NCBI GenBank assembly: GCA_024225635.1
Contig: JAAEMK010000919.1
Location: 23,500 to 87,499, forward strand
Reading direction: 5' to 3'
Length of the DNA stretch: 64,000 nucleotides
Source of the DNA: Desulfobacteraceae bacterium
GTDB lineage: Bacteria; Desulfobacterota; Desulfobacteria; Desulfobacterales; Desulfobacteraceae
Program-made: the position numbers and the translations under genes
The notes under the pieces: generated by a model
What the model saw: only the letters and a program-made list of their open reading frames with translations
What the model was told of the DNA's origin: nothing
Databases searched by the model: none
Part shown: positions 36,564-43,681 of the stretch, piece by piece
Layout: every line of letters begins with the position of its first letter
Position numbering within the stretch: position 1 is the first letter of the stretch

Positions 36564-37052
36564 TCCATTATAAAATGGCCGGATATCGCCTTTCCCATAT
36601 GGGGATATTTAATGTTTCCATGGGCAAGCCCGGGATATTGCAGGATTTCAAGTTGACAATCAGTAAAGAATGCCCGATAATTATACGAAATTGGTGAAAA
36701 TATCAATTTCTCTCCACGGAGCAATTTCTCTTCGAGTGCCGTTTTCGTCAGTGTAGTTGCCTTTCCCTCCATGTTATTTTGGGTATTCATTGACTTTGGT
36801 GGTCCACCGGATGCACACCTATCCTTGATGATCAAGATTCCATGACCTGATAAACAACAGGGGTTGGTTGTCTGCCTGTTCCCTTGGAAGAGGCTGGCTG
36901 GTTTTTTTGGAAGTCATTTTTTTTGGTTTTATATGTCCGCCGGCGTTAACGGGGACAAGGGGATGCCACCCGCCCGGTCAATATTCGCCATATGGTCAAC
37001 GGTGCGGGGTTGGCGGACGACGCGCACCACCATACCGTAGCAAGGAGACGAT
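36564..37052. other. Leader and promoter region of the selenopeptide gene
   Basis: No protein gene seen. The first half is AT-rich. Bases 36935-37018 are bounded by GTCCGCC and GGCGGAC, a perfect seven-base long-range inverted repeat. The enclosed ~70 bases are GC-rich and include two GGTCAA direct repeats, so the 5' leader may fold. The start codon lies 34 bases beyond, with AAGGAG at the end of the region. A regulated leader is possible but unproven. Confidence 0.4.
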
Positions 37053-37661
37053 ATGAATCTCAGAAAATGTGCAAAACGATTGGATTCCAGGAAGCTCAGC
37101 CTTAAGCTGTATGATTCCTGGGTAAGGCAAAGGCAGGGCAGGCCAAGGGATCTCAAATGCCCCGAGAGCCTGAAGGAGGTGGAAAGGATCGGTCTTGATA
37201 ATTTCAAAAAGCAGCTAGCCCAACCGAGGAGAGAACATCTGGATTCCCTGAGAAAATTCTCCAGTGAGATAGAAACTTCCGATATCGTGGCCCTGCTGGT
37301 CATGATGGAGCTTCCGCCGCTTGAAATTTCCACCCTTCTTCACAGGCTGAGTGCACAGATTGCGGAAGATCCCAATGCATTCTACTTCAGTAAGGTAAAC
37401 ATGGCTGACAACTGCGGTTCGGGGTGCGGCTGAGGTTGCGCATCATTGGCAGGTCTGCCATATGAAGAGCGTATTAATGCCCACATGGACCTTAAGCCAT
37501 ACTCCATTGATCCCTTCAACGAGGTCGGGATTCCGGAAAAGAAGCGTGACGAACTGCTTGCAAAAGATTTCTTGAACAGCTTCGAGTCCCTGTCGGACGC
37601 CGTATCGGAATTCGTCAACGAGCGCTATTACGCCATGGGCGAGGCGTTCGGAGAAGAGTAA
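37053..37661 (+). CDS. Selenocysteine-containing radical-SAM-associated precursor protein
   Basis: One frame of 202 residues interrupted by UGA at 37431-37433. The ATG at 37053 has AAGGAG six bases upstream. Residues 1-120 are charged and helical without signal peptide. Then C121-G-S-G-C125-G-U127-G-C129 forms a Cys/Gly/Sec core. A 73-residue tail follows (LPYEERINAHMD near its start, AMGEAFGEE at its end). The frame is open on both sides of the UGA, and a SECIS-type hairpin follows at the same 17-base distance as in the formate dehydrogenase gene. A radical SAM/SPASM protein is encoded 253 bases downstream. Inferred role: a ribosomally made substrate whose Cys/Sec core is crosslinked or otherwise modified. 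A conventional annotation would give two unrelated small proteins. Confidence 0.8.
37431..37466 (+). promoter_or_regulatory. UGA codon and SECIS element of the precursor gene
   Basis: After TGA come 17 bases, then AGGTCT, flanked by TGGC and GCCA. The lower stem TCAT/ATGA extends it if one U bulges, giving an 8 bp hairpin at 37443-37465. Bacterial SECIS elements need exactly such an apical GGUCU loop and a bulged U at this distance. The distance and loop are identical to the formate dehydrogenase SECIS in this window. Confidence 0.8.
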
Positions 37662-37704
37662 ATTTTGAGACAGGGAGTGCATCCTGATTTCCTGTGACCG
37701 CCCC

Positions 37705-37734
37705 CGATGCGCCATTGACTCTGATGGCGCATCG
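37705..37734 (+). promoter_or_regulatory. Strong hairpin between precursor and maturase genes
   Basis: CGATGCGCCAT - TGACTCTG - ATGGCGCATCG: a perfect 11 bp stem with an eight-base loop, 44 bases after the precursor stop. No T-run follows. A second perfect hairpin (CACGATC-CTG-GATCGTG) is at 37785-37801. They could attenuate transcription or stabilise the upstream mRNA so that precursor exceeds maturase. Confidence 0.6.
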
Positions 37735-37914
37735 GTATACTCGCGCCTCTGGAATTCGAATGAAGGTGTCAAGCGTTTTTGTGCCACGATCCTGGATCGT
37801 GCCGCGGCTTCAGGGGCCTTCAATCGTTAGCTTATGGCGCATTTGCAGAAATCGAAATGGGTATTTACCGCCAGTAGCCGTTGAACATCCAAACGGTTAC
37901 AGGCAAGGAGAAAC

Positions 37915-39291
37915 ATGGCCGGCATAAAAGTTTTCAACAGAGATGGACACGCAATTATCTTCAATGGCGATGACATGAGCCTGAGACGCTTTTCCTTCGA
38001 ACCGTATGAGGTCCCCCCCACTCCGCTTTCCTGTAAACCGGAAAATCCATCCCGCCTATCCCGGCGGGAAGACGAGGGTAAGGCCCTTCATCCGGCCGAA
38101 ACGGATGGAGGGACAGGGACGCCGGATCCTCGTCCCTTTCTCGGCAGGCTGACCCTCAATGTCAGCAATGTCTGCAACATGGCCTGCCGATATTGCTATG
38201 CCTCAGGGGGCAGCTACAATACGGGCCCGATGATGATGGATCGGCGGACCGCCCTTGGTGCGGTAAATGCCATGACAAGAAAATTCTCTGGAATTCAGCT
38301 AGTGAATTTCTTTGGCGGGGAACCCACCCTCAATCAAGAGATCATTGAGCTGGTCTGTGAGTATTTTTTATACCTCAGGAGCCGCAGTGTCATCCGGTGG
38401 ACGCCGCGCTTCGGCCTGACGACAAACGGCTATTTCATGAGCGACCTGATGTTGAAACTGCTGGAAAAATATGATTTCAGCATTACCGTGAGCCTGGACG
38501 GTCCCGGAAAGATCCATGACCGGCTCAGGGTAAACAAGAAGCACCAGGGCTCCTTTGACGCTATCGACAAAAACATTCGGCGAATCATCGCCATGGGCAT
38601 CCTGCCGGAGTTCGAATGTACCTACACCGGCGAACACCTGCGAAACGGCTTTGACCTGAAAAGGTTGATGGATTACTTCCATGGCCGGTTTCGGAACCGG
38701 ACGCTGCATTGCCCGATGGTCATCGCGCCTCCCGGTTCCGGCCTGGACGTTCCCCTTGAAACGGCCGTAGAAATCTATTCGGACGCCATCGGGTACTCTA
38801 TCGAAAATCTTGAAAGGGGGATTCCCAGCACCATCTCCATCGCCACACGGTTGCTCCACCACATTTCCGACGGCACGCCGATCCGCCACTTCTGCCCTGC
38901 CGGAGTTTCGACCCTTACCGTCAATGCGGACGGCAATGTTTACGCTTGTCCGATGCTAATCCTCGGAGAGGGCACATGTCTTGGAAACGTACACGGCGAA
39001 GCTCAGGAATTCGGCCCTCCTGATCATATCGACCGCCTGGTTCGTTGTGTCGACAAGTGGCGGAATCCCCAGTGCCGGGAATGCTGGGCGCAGCCGCTCT
39101 GCTACGGCTGCATCGGAGAGGAGATTGCGCTTGCGGGCAGTGGAATCAGGCGATCGGTGGTGAAGGGGAGATCCCCAATGTGCGATTTCAGGCGAACGCT
39201 TTACGAAAAACTTCTCGTTTCTGCGTCAGAAGCAAAGTTGGCCCAGTGCGCTTCCCTTACATCTGAGCAGAAGCAAACTCCCTCTTCGTGA
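37915..39291 (+). CDS. Radical SAM/SPASM peptide maturase
   Basis: A 458-residue enzyme. The radical SAM cluster motif is C87-N-M-A-C91-R-Y-C94, followed by the GGEP motif (FFGGEPTLN). The C-terminal SPASM region (about 320-430) has cysteines in FCPAG, YACPM and CRECWAQPLCYGCIGEE, and a last one in SPMCDF, enough for two auxiliary [4Fe-4S] clusters. This architecture is typical of enzymes that modify ribosomal peptides (thioether, C-C crosslinks). The first ~75 residues are an extra region that might bind the precursor leader. AAGGAG precedes the ATG. Context makes the selenoprotein at 37053 its likely substrate. Confidence 0.9.
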   Translation: MAGIKVFNRDGHAIIFNGDDMSLRRFSFEPYEVPPTPLSCKPENPSRLSRREDEGKALHPAETDGGTGTPDPRPFLGRLTLNVSNVCNMACRYCYASGGSYNTGPMMMDRRTALGAVNAMTRKFSGIQLVNFFGGEPTLNQEIIELVCEYFLYLRSRSVIRWTPRFGLTTNGYFMSDLMLKLLEKYDFSITVSLDGPGKIHDRLRVNKKHQGSFDAIDKNIRRIIAMGILPEFECTYTGEHLRNGFDLKRLMDYFHGRFRNRTLHCPMVIAPPGSGLDVPLETAVEIYSDAIGYSIENLERGIPSTISIATRLLHHISDGTPIRHFCPAGVSTLTVNADGNVYACPMLILGEGTCLGNVHGEAQEFGPPDHIDRLVRCVDKWRNPQCRECWAQPLCYGCIGEEIALAGSGIRRSVVKGRSPMCDFRRTLYEKLLVSASEAKLAQCASLTSEQKQTPSS

Positions 39292-39425
39292 AGCTCGAAT
39301 ATGCAGCCGCTTACCCCATTATTATCCCGGACAAATCCTGGGCCTTGCGTAGCCATGTCCCGTTTCATTGGCCAATTCTTTATCCCAGGCCCTGAACAAA
39401 TTTCCAAAAGAGCGTTGGGCTGCGT

Positions 39426-40112
39426 TTACCTGGTGGTAAAATAGATATCCCCGTAGTGGGCCGTCACCTCTTTTTGAGTGTTGTCCGTATCTGTCATCAG
39501 CACAACTGCGTCAATAAACCGGATCTCTTTGCCAAACAGGGTTTTAAAATCCTCCCGTATATTTCGTTTCTCCCTCAGCCAGACCGATACCGGTGCTTCG
39601 GATGACCGCAGGGCCTTCATCATCGCATTGTTTCCGGCAAAGGCATTGGGCCAGGTATCTCCCTTGGGGGAGTTCCTGGCCCACACATAGTTCAAGGCTT
39701 TGGTCTTCCAGATGGCGATGCCCCCTGAGACCACCACATAGATCCTCGCGGCATAATCATCCCCTGGTTTTTGTTTTTCGTCAAATGTCCCTGTCAACCG
39801 GTTTTCAATTCGCCATCGCCAGTTCAGGAAGGGATATTTCTCAAGATCCACCCGGATTTTTTTTATCAGCCCTGAGGCACTTTTTCGGCTGACAGCCTTC
39901 AGCGCCATCTCGCCATCGATTGTGGCCAGGGCGTACCGGGTTTCGCTGATAAATTTCTTGGGAAGCCAGTTATCCAGTTTCTGTTGGGAAAATTCTCCCG
40001 CCCAAAGGATCTCCTGTTCATCCCCAATGGCAGCCATGGCTGGAAAAAAGCATAGCCCCGCCGTTAAAAATAAAAAAAGAATAGCCATGGGTAAGCTCAG
40101 ACCCGGTTTCAT
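39426..40112 (-). CDS. DUF3047 periplasmic protein
   Basis: A 228-residue secreted protein with a signal peptide ending near AMA. The mature part matches the DUF3047 pattern: a WR-W core (FLNWRWRIEN), an aspartate-rich DDYAARIYVV block and a late FIDAVVLMTDTDNT block, ending HYGDIYF. Function unknown; members are common in deltaproteobacteria. It converges with the radical SAM gene and is probably unrelated to it. Confidence 0.85.
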   Translation of the reverse strand: MKPGLSLPMAILFLFLTAGLCFFPAMAAIGDEQEILWAGEFSQQKLDNWLPKKFISETRYALATIDGEMALKAVSRKSASGLIKKIRVDLEKYPFLNWRWRIENRLTGTFDEKQKPGDDYAARIYVVVSGGIAIWKTKALNYVWARNSPKGDTWPNAFAGNNAMMKALRSSEAPVSVWLREKRNIREDFKTLFGKEIRFIDAVVLMTDTDNTQKEVTAHYGDIYFTTR

Positions 40113-40549
40113 TCCTTCCTCCGCTGAAAAGTGTTGTCCTTGTCTCTGGGTCTCCTGTTTCAGTAAATGGTAGAGCTTTTTATTTGAAAGTCAATATTGG
40201 GGCGCTTTTGCAGTCAATCCATGGAGAAAACAGTTACCCGCTGGGATATCCATCCAACCCTGTCCATTTTACCCGGCGCAACCGTCCATCCCCTGGTTGC
40301 ACCGGGTTTCATTCCAAAAAGATGTGTGATTTTTTTTCTTGTTCCATGACGGGTTTTGTTGCATATATATAGTATGCCTTTGTAACCAAGGACGTTGCCC
40401 CGGGACGATGACGAAAAGGCGGTTTCCCTGGTAGGCAGATATACGGTTGTCACATCCTTCCCACGTGTTTTGATCTTGTCTTCCCGTTGTTTGTTCACAT
40501 TTAATCCCGCGACATCTGCCATTTGTGGTGATCGGGGCGTTTCACCGCC
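40113..40549. other. Intergenic region without recognised gene
   Basis: About 440 bases holding the DUF3047 promoter side. Antisense open frames here have no ribosome binding site or family features. The right part becomes GC-rich and leads into the structured segment at 40550. Confidence 0.4.
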
Positions 40550-40643
40550 CTATCGTGCGAAAGACCGGAAGGGTCACCGGAGCATTACCGTTTCCGTCGG
40601 TTTGGCAACGGCTGGGTGTGCCGTAGCCGATGGCGGTTGATAG
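40550..40643 (+). ncRNA. Candidate structured leader RNA
   Basis: CTATC at 40550 and GATAG at 40639 could close a stem around three internal hairpins: GACC-GGAAG-GGTC, CCGT-(10)-ACGG, and GGCT-(11)-AGCC followed by GATGG. A further hairpin GGGCG-TTTCAC-CGCCC lies just before it. It ends about 50 bases upstream of the small gene at 40693. The layout is reminiscent of riboswitch leaders (including c-di-GMP types), but the core consensus is not met. Treat it as a folding hypothesis. Confidence 0.3.
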
Positions 40644-40692
40644 TGATTTCCATTCATGAAAAATGGGGATCTACAAAAAAGGAGGAGATCAA

Positions 40693-40926
40693 ATGTATAC
40701 CAAAGAACAATTATGTGAAAAAATAACGAGCATTTATCCGGATATCGGCCAATGCGGCATCGATCTGCATGTGGAATACGATGAGGATCAGAAAGCATAC
40801 GTCCTGTTTCTGAAAAGAGGGGGAAAGGAAATCAAGCATTTTCTTGAAGAAGAGGACCTGAATAAGTGCATGGAGGGCAAACAGTGCGTCAGCTTGGGCC
40901 TTGACATCAGTCAGTTCAAGGATTAG
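40693..40926 (+). CDS. Small protein of unknown function
   Basis: A 77-residue acidic protein with a strong ribosome binding site (GGAGGAG before the ATG). A helix-rich start (MYTKEQLCEKITSIYPDIG) is followed by a beta pair (DLHVEYDEDQKAYVLFLKRG) and a C-terminal part with KCMEGKQC. It contains four cysteines in all. I do not recognise the family. It leads a probable rightward unit with the mini-frame at 40936 and the flavoprotein at 41016. Confidence 0.75.
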   Translation: MYTKEQLCEKITSIYPDIGQCGIDLHVEYDEDQKAYVLFLKRGGKEIKHFLEEEDLNKCMEGKQCVSLGLDISQFKD

Positions 40927-40935
40927 GCAAAGAGG

Positions 40936-41019
40936 ATGGAAACGCCGCGGATGAAATGGAAACCCTATGAGATTCCGGTCCGATCCCTTGGCCGGCTCAT
41001 GGAGCGCCTTGCCAAATGA
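40936..41019 (+). CDS. 27-codon open frame coupled to the flavoprotein gene
   Basis: Starts ten bases after the previous stop with TTAGG upstream and ends TGA overlapping the next ATG (ATGA). It encodes a basic peptide beginning METPRMKWKPYEIP. The tight spacing on both sides suggests either a translated coupling peptide or a small subunit. There is no family evidence, so it may be chance. Confidence 0.4.
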   Translation: METPRMKWKPYEIPVRSLGRLMERLAK

Positions 41020-42143
41020 CCGGATCGAAAAAACAGCTGGTGCTCGTGGGGGGTGGCCATGCCCACCTGCTGACCCTGGCCCGTATTTCCCGGTTTGTCC
41101 GGCACGGGATCGGGGTCATTGTTATCGGGCCGTCGGAATACCATTATTACTCCGGCATGGGGCCCGGGATGCTGGGGGGAACCTATGCCCCCGGGCAGAT
41201 ACGCTTTGACACCAGGCGCACGGTGGCGATGGGGGGCGGCGTCTTTGTGAAGGGAAAGGTTGCAGGCGTGGACCCTGCTGCCAAGGCGGTGATCCTTTCC
41301 TCCGGGGAGCGCATCCCCTATGATGTGGTTTCCTTCAACGTTGGCAGTCAGGTCTCCCAAAAGATCGTGCAGCCCGGGGCCCGGGACGTATTTCCGGTGA
41401 AACCCATTGAGGGGCTCATGGCGGCCCGGGACCGTATTCTTGCCCTTGCCCGGGACAAACGCCCGGTGATCGGCATCGCGGGCGGCGGGCCTTCCGCCGC
41501 GGAAATCGCCGGCAATGTGAGGCACCTGGTTCGAAACTCCGGGGGCAGGGAGCCCCGTATTTACATTGTGCCCGGTTCCCGGTTCCTGGCCCGGTATCCC
41601 GGCAGGGTCCGGGCAAGGGTGCAGGGCGCCTTGACGGCCCGGGGCATGGAGATCATGGAGGGGCGCCGGGTCCGGGAGGTCGGTTCCGGCGGTATGGTGC
41701 TGGACAACGGCCACCGGCTTTCGGCGGATCTGATCTTTCTGGCCCAGGGAGTGACGCCCTCCTCCCTGTTCCGGAAGTCCGGCCTTGCCACGGGCCCGGA
41801 CCAAGGCCTTCTGGTCAACCCCTGTCTCCAGAGCGTGGATTACCCGGATATCTTTGGGGGCGGCGACTGCATCCATTTCAGGGAACAGCCCCTTGACAAG
41901 GTCGGGGTCTATGCGGTGCGGCAAAACCCTGTGCTGTTCCACAACCTTCTGGCCCGCCTCACGGGAGACGCCCTTATTTCCTTTGATCCGGGGGGAGATT
42001 ACCTGTCTATCCTGAACCTGGGCAGCGGCAGGGGGATGCTGAAAAAAGGAAGGCTTACGCTCTCCGGTCCCCTGGCGTTCCGGATCAAGGATTTCATCGA
42101 CCGGCGCTTCATGAAACGGTTCCAGGCGTTCCAGCGTTCCTGA
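41016..42143 (+). CDS. FAD/NAD(P)-dependent oxidoreductase of the SelD-N-terminal type
   Basis: A 375-residue pyridine nucleotide-disulfide oxidoreductase-like flavoprotein. The FAD motif is LVLVGGGHAHLLTL (residues ~7-20), the second nucleotide motif is IGIAGGGPSAAEIAG (~150-164), and IFGGGDCIHF near 280 is the second FAD contact. The opening G-G-G-H-A-H is characteristic of the family that is fused to the N-terminus of selenophosphate synthetase SelD in many organisms and also occurs alone. No kinase domain follows here. It lacks the usual redox Cys pair after the FAD motif. The nearby selenopeptide gene makes a selenium-related role attractive; that is inference. Confidence 0.8.
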   Translation: MTGSKKQLVLVGGGHAHLLTLARISRFVRHGIGVIVIGPSEYHYYSGMGPGMLGGTYAPGQIRFDTRRTVAMGGGVFVKGKVAGVDPAAKAVILSSGERIPYDVVSFNVGSQVSQKIVQPGARDVFPVKPIEGLMAARDRILALARDKRPVIGIAGGGPSAAEIAGNVRHLVRNSGGREPRIYIVPGSRFLARYPGRVRARVQGALTARGMEIMEGRRVREVGSGGMVLDNGHRLSADLIFLAQGVTPSSLFRKSGLATGPDQGLLVNPCLQSVDYPDIFGGGDCIHFREQPLDKVGVYAVRQNPVLFHNLLARLTGDALISFDPGGDYLSILNLGSGRGMLKKGRLTLSGPLAFRIKDFIDRRFMKRFQAFQRS

Positions 42144-42219
42144 TAGTTGGGATGCCGGGCCTGCCCGTGGATGGCGGATTGATCATGGTCTTGTCGTTAA
42201 CGGTGAAGTGGGAGGGTGA

Positions 42220-42244
42220 GCCTGCCCGTGGATGACGGGCAGGC
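42220..42244. terminator. Hairpin between convergent genes
   Basis: GCCTGCCCGT - GGATG - ACGGGCAGGC is a perfect 10 bp stem with a five-base loop, between the flavoprotein gene and the TolC gene. The left arm and loop (GCCTGCCCGTGGATG) also occur at 42159-42173 as a direct repeat. The T-run after it is weak in both directions. Confidence 0.55.
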
Positions 42245-42250
42245 GTTTGA

Positions 42251-43564
42251 TTATTGGTCGCCCAATGCCCTGTCCAGATCGGCCAGGGAGGCCATATAGC
42301 CGTAGAGGGCCTGATAATAGTTGGTATCGGCCCGGGTCAGGAAGGAGCGGGCGTCCAGCACATCGCTGGACGTGGCCACCTGCTGGGCATACTGCACATT
42401 GGTAATCCTGTAGTTCTCCCGGGCCTGGCCCAGGGATTGTTTGGCTGTTTTGATGTTTTTTCGTGCAACCGCCATGTTCAGCAGGGTATTCTTCACTTCC
42501 AGCCGGATAATGTTTTCCATCCCCCGGATCTTTTCCTGAAGGGCTTTTTTATCATGCCGGGCCTTTCTCATCCGGGACCCTGTTTTTCCCCAGTCAAAAA
42601 AGGTCCACTCGGCCTGGAGGGAGAGGCTTGAGTTGTGGCTGTTGGTGTAGTCGTTGTCCGCAGCCTCGACCCCGTCCCCGTTTTGTTCGTACCTGCCCAC
42701 AAGGGAGATGGCCGGGTAGCGGCTGCTTTTGGCGAGTTTTTCGGAAAGGACGGTTTTATCGACATTGTTTTTCAGCCCCTGGATCACCGGCCGTTTCTCG
42801 ACGGCATGCAGGCCGAGCTGTTCCAGGTCGAAAGGGGGGGCGGGAACCGCGTCAATATCCTTGATCGTGACCGTGCGGTTGATATCAGCGTCCATGAGGG
42901 TGTTCAAAAGGGCCATGGCGCTTTTGACGTTTGCCCCGGCTTTCTCCCGGGCCTGGATGGAATCGGCCAGGGCCACCTCCGACCGCAACAGGTCGTTTGG
43001 GGGAATCAGCCCCTGCTTGTAAAACTGCCGGGCTTCATCCCTGTGGGCGGTGAGGGAGTTCACTTCCCCGTCGGCCACCATGAGCATCTTCTGTGTCAGC
43101 AGAAGGTTGTAGCAGGCCTTTTTCACATCCTGGGCAAGGTCGAGGGTTTCCACCTCCCTCTCGATTTCCCGGTCCTTGACCCCGAGTTTTGCAATATCAA
43201 GCCGGGTGGTCAGGGCAAACCCCGTAAACAGCGGCTGTGCCAGGGTCAGATCCCAATGGTACTGGTTGGTGTGCCCGGCCGGAACATTGCCCCGGGCCGT
43301 TTTCTGGACCGGTGTCTTATCAAGGCCCGTGTAGGAGTAGTTCAGGGTGGCCGTTGTAAAAAGGTCCGCCCGTGACGTGTTCATCGCTTCTTGTTCACCC
43401 GCGATGGTTTCAGCCGCCTCTTTCAGATCCGGGCTTCGCAGGATCGCCTCTTTTACCGCTTCGTCCACGGAAAACGAGACCCCGGGCGCTTTTGCCGGAA
43501 CAGACACCGGCGCTGCCACCACCATCAACCCCAGGATTACTAAATAGATATTTTTCATTTTCAT
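42251..43564 (-). CDS. TolC-family outer-membrane efflux protein
   Basis: A 437-residue outer-membrane channel. Signal peptide (KNIYLVILGLMVVAAPVSVPAKA), then two repeats of long helices and strands typical of OEP proteins. It forms the exit duct for the RND pump encoded upstream. The ATG at 43564 follows a weak GGGAAAAG site; a second ATG at 43558 is equally possible. Last gene of the four-gene leftward efflux operon (48203 to 42251). Confidence 0.9.
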   Translation of the reverse strand: MKMKNIYLVILGLMVVAAPVSVPAKAPGVSFSVDEAVKEAILRSPDLKEAAETIAGEQEAMNTSRADLFTTATLNYSYTGLDKTPVQKTARGNVPAGHTNQYHWDLTLAQPLFTGFALTTRLDIAKLGVKDREIEREVETLDLAQDVKKACYNLLLTQKMLMVADGEVNSLTAHRDEARQFYKQGLIPPNDLLRSEVALADSIQAREKAGANVKSAMALLNTLMDADINRTVTIKDIDAVPAPPFDLEQLGLHAVEKRPVIQGLKNNVDKTVLSEKLAKSSRYPAISLVGRYEQNGDGVEAADNDYTNSHNSSLSLQAEWTFFDWGKTGSRMRKARHDKKALQEKIRGMENIIRLEVKNTLLNMAVARKNIKTAKQSLGQARENYRITNVQYAQQVATSSDVLDARSFLTRADTNYYQALYGYMASLADLDRALGDQ

Positions 43565-43681
43565 ACTTTTCCCACTATATAGGGGCAGGCTTTCCATATC
43601 GTACTAAAAAAAGCCCGGCCCCGTTCATCATTGAGACCGCCTCCCGTGTGTTAAGATCCGGACAGGAGGCGGTATTAGGGT

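Noticed and set aside
36470-36835. Open frame on the minus strand overlapping the MocR gene end
   Set aside because: It overlaps the MocR coding end, and the remainder is AT-rich intergenic sequence with no motif.
37446-37661. Separate 71-residue gene starting at a TTG
   Set aside because: It is in the same frame as the preceding gene, separated only by a UGA with a SECIS-type hairpin. The TTG lies inside that hairpin.
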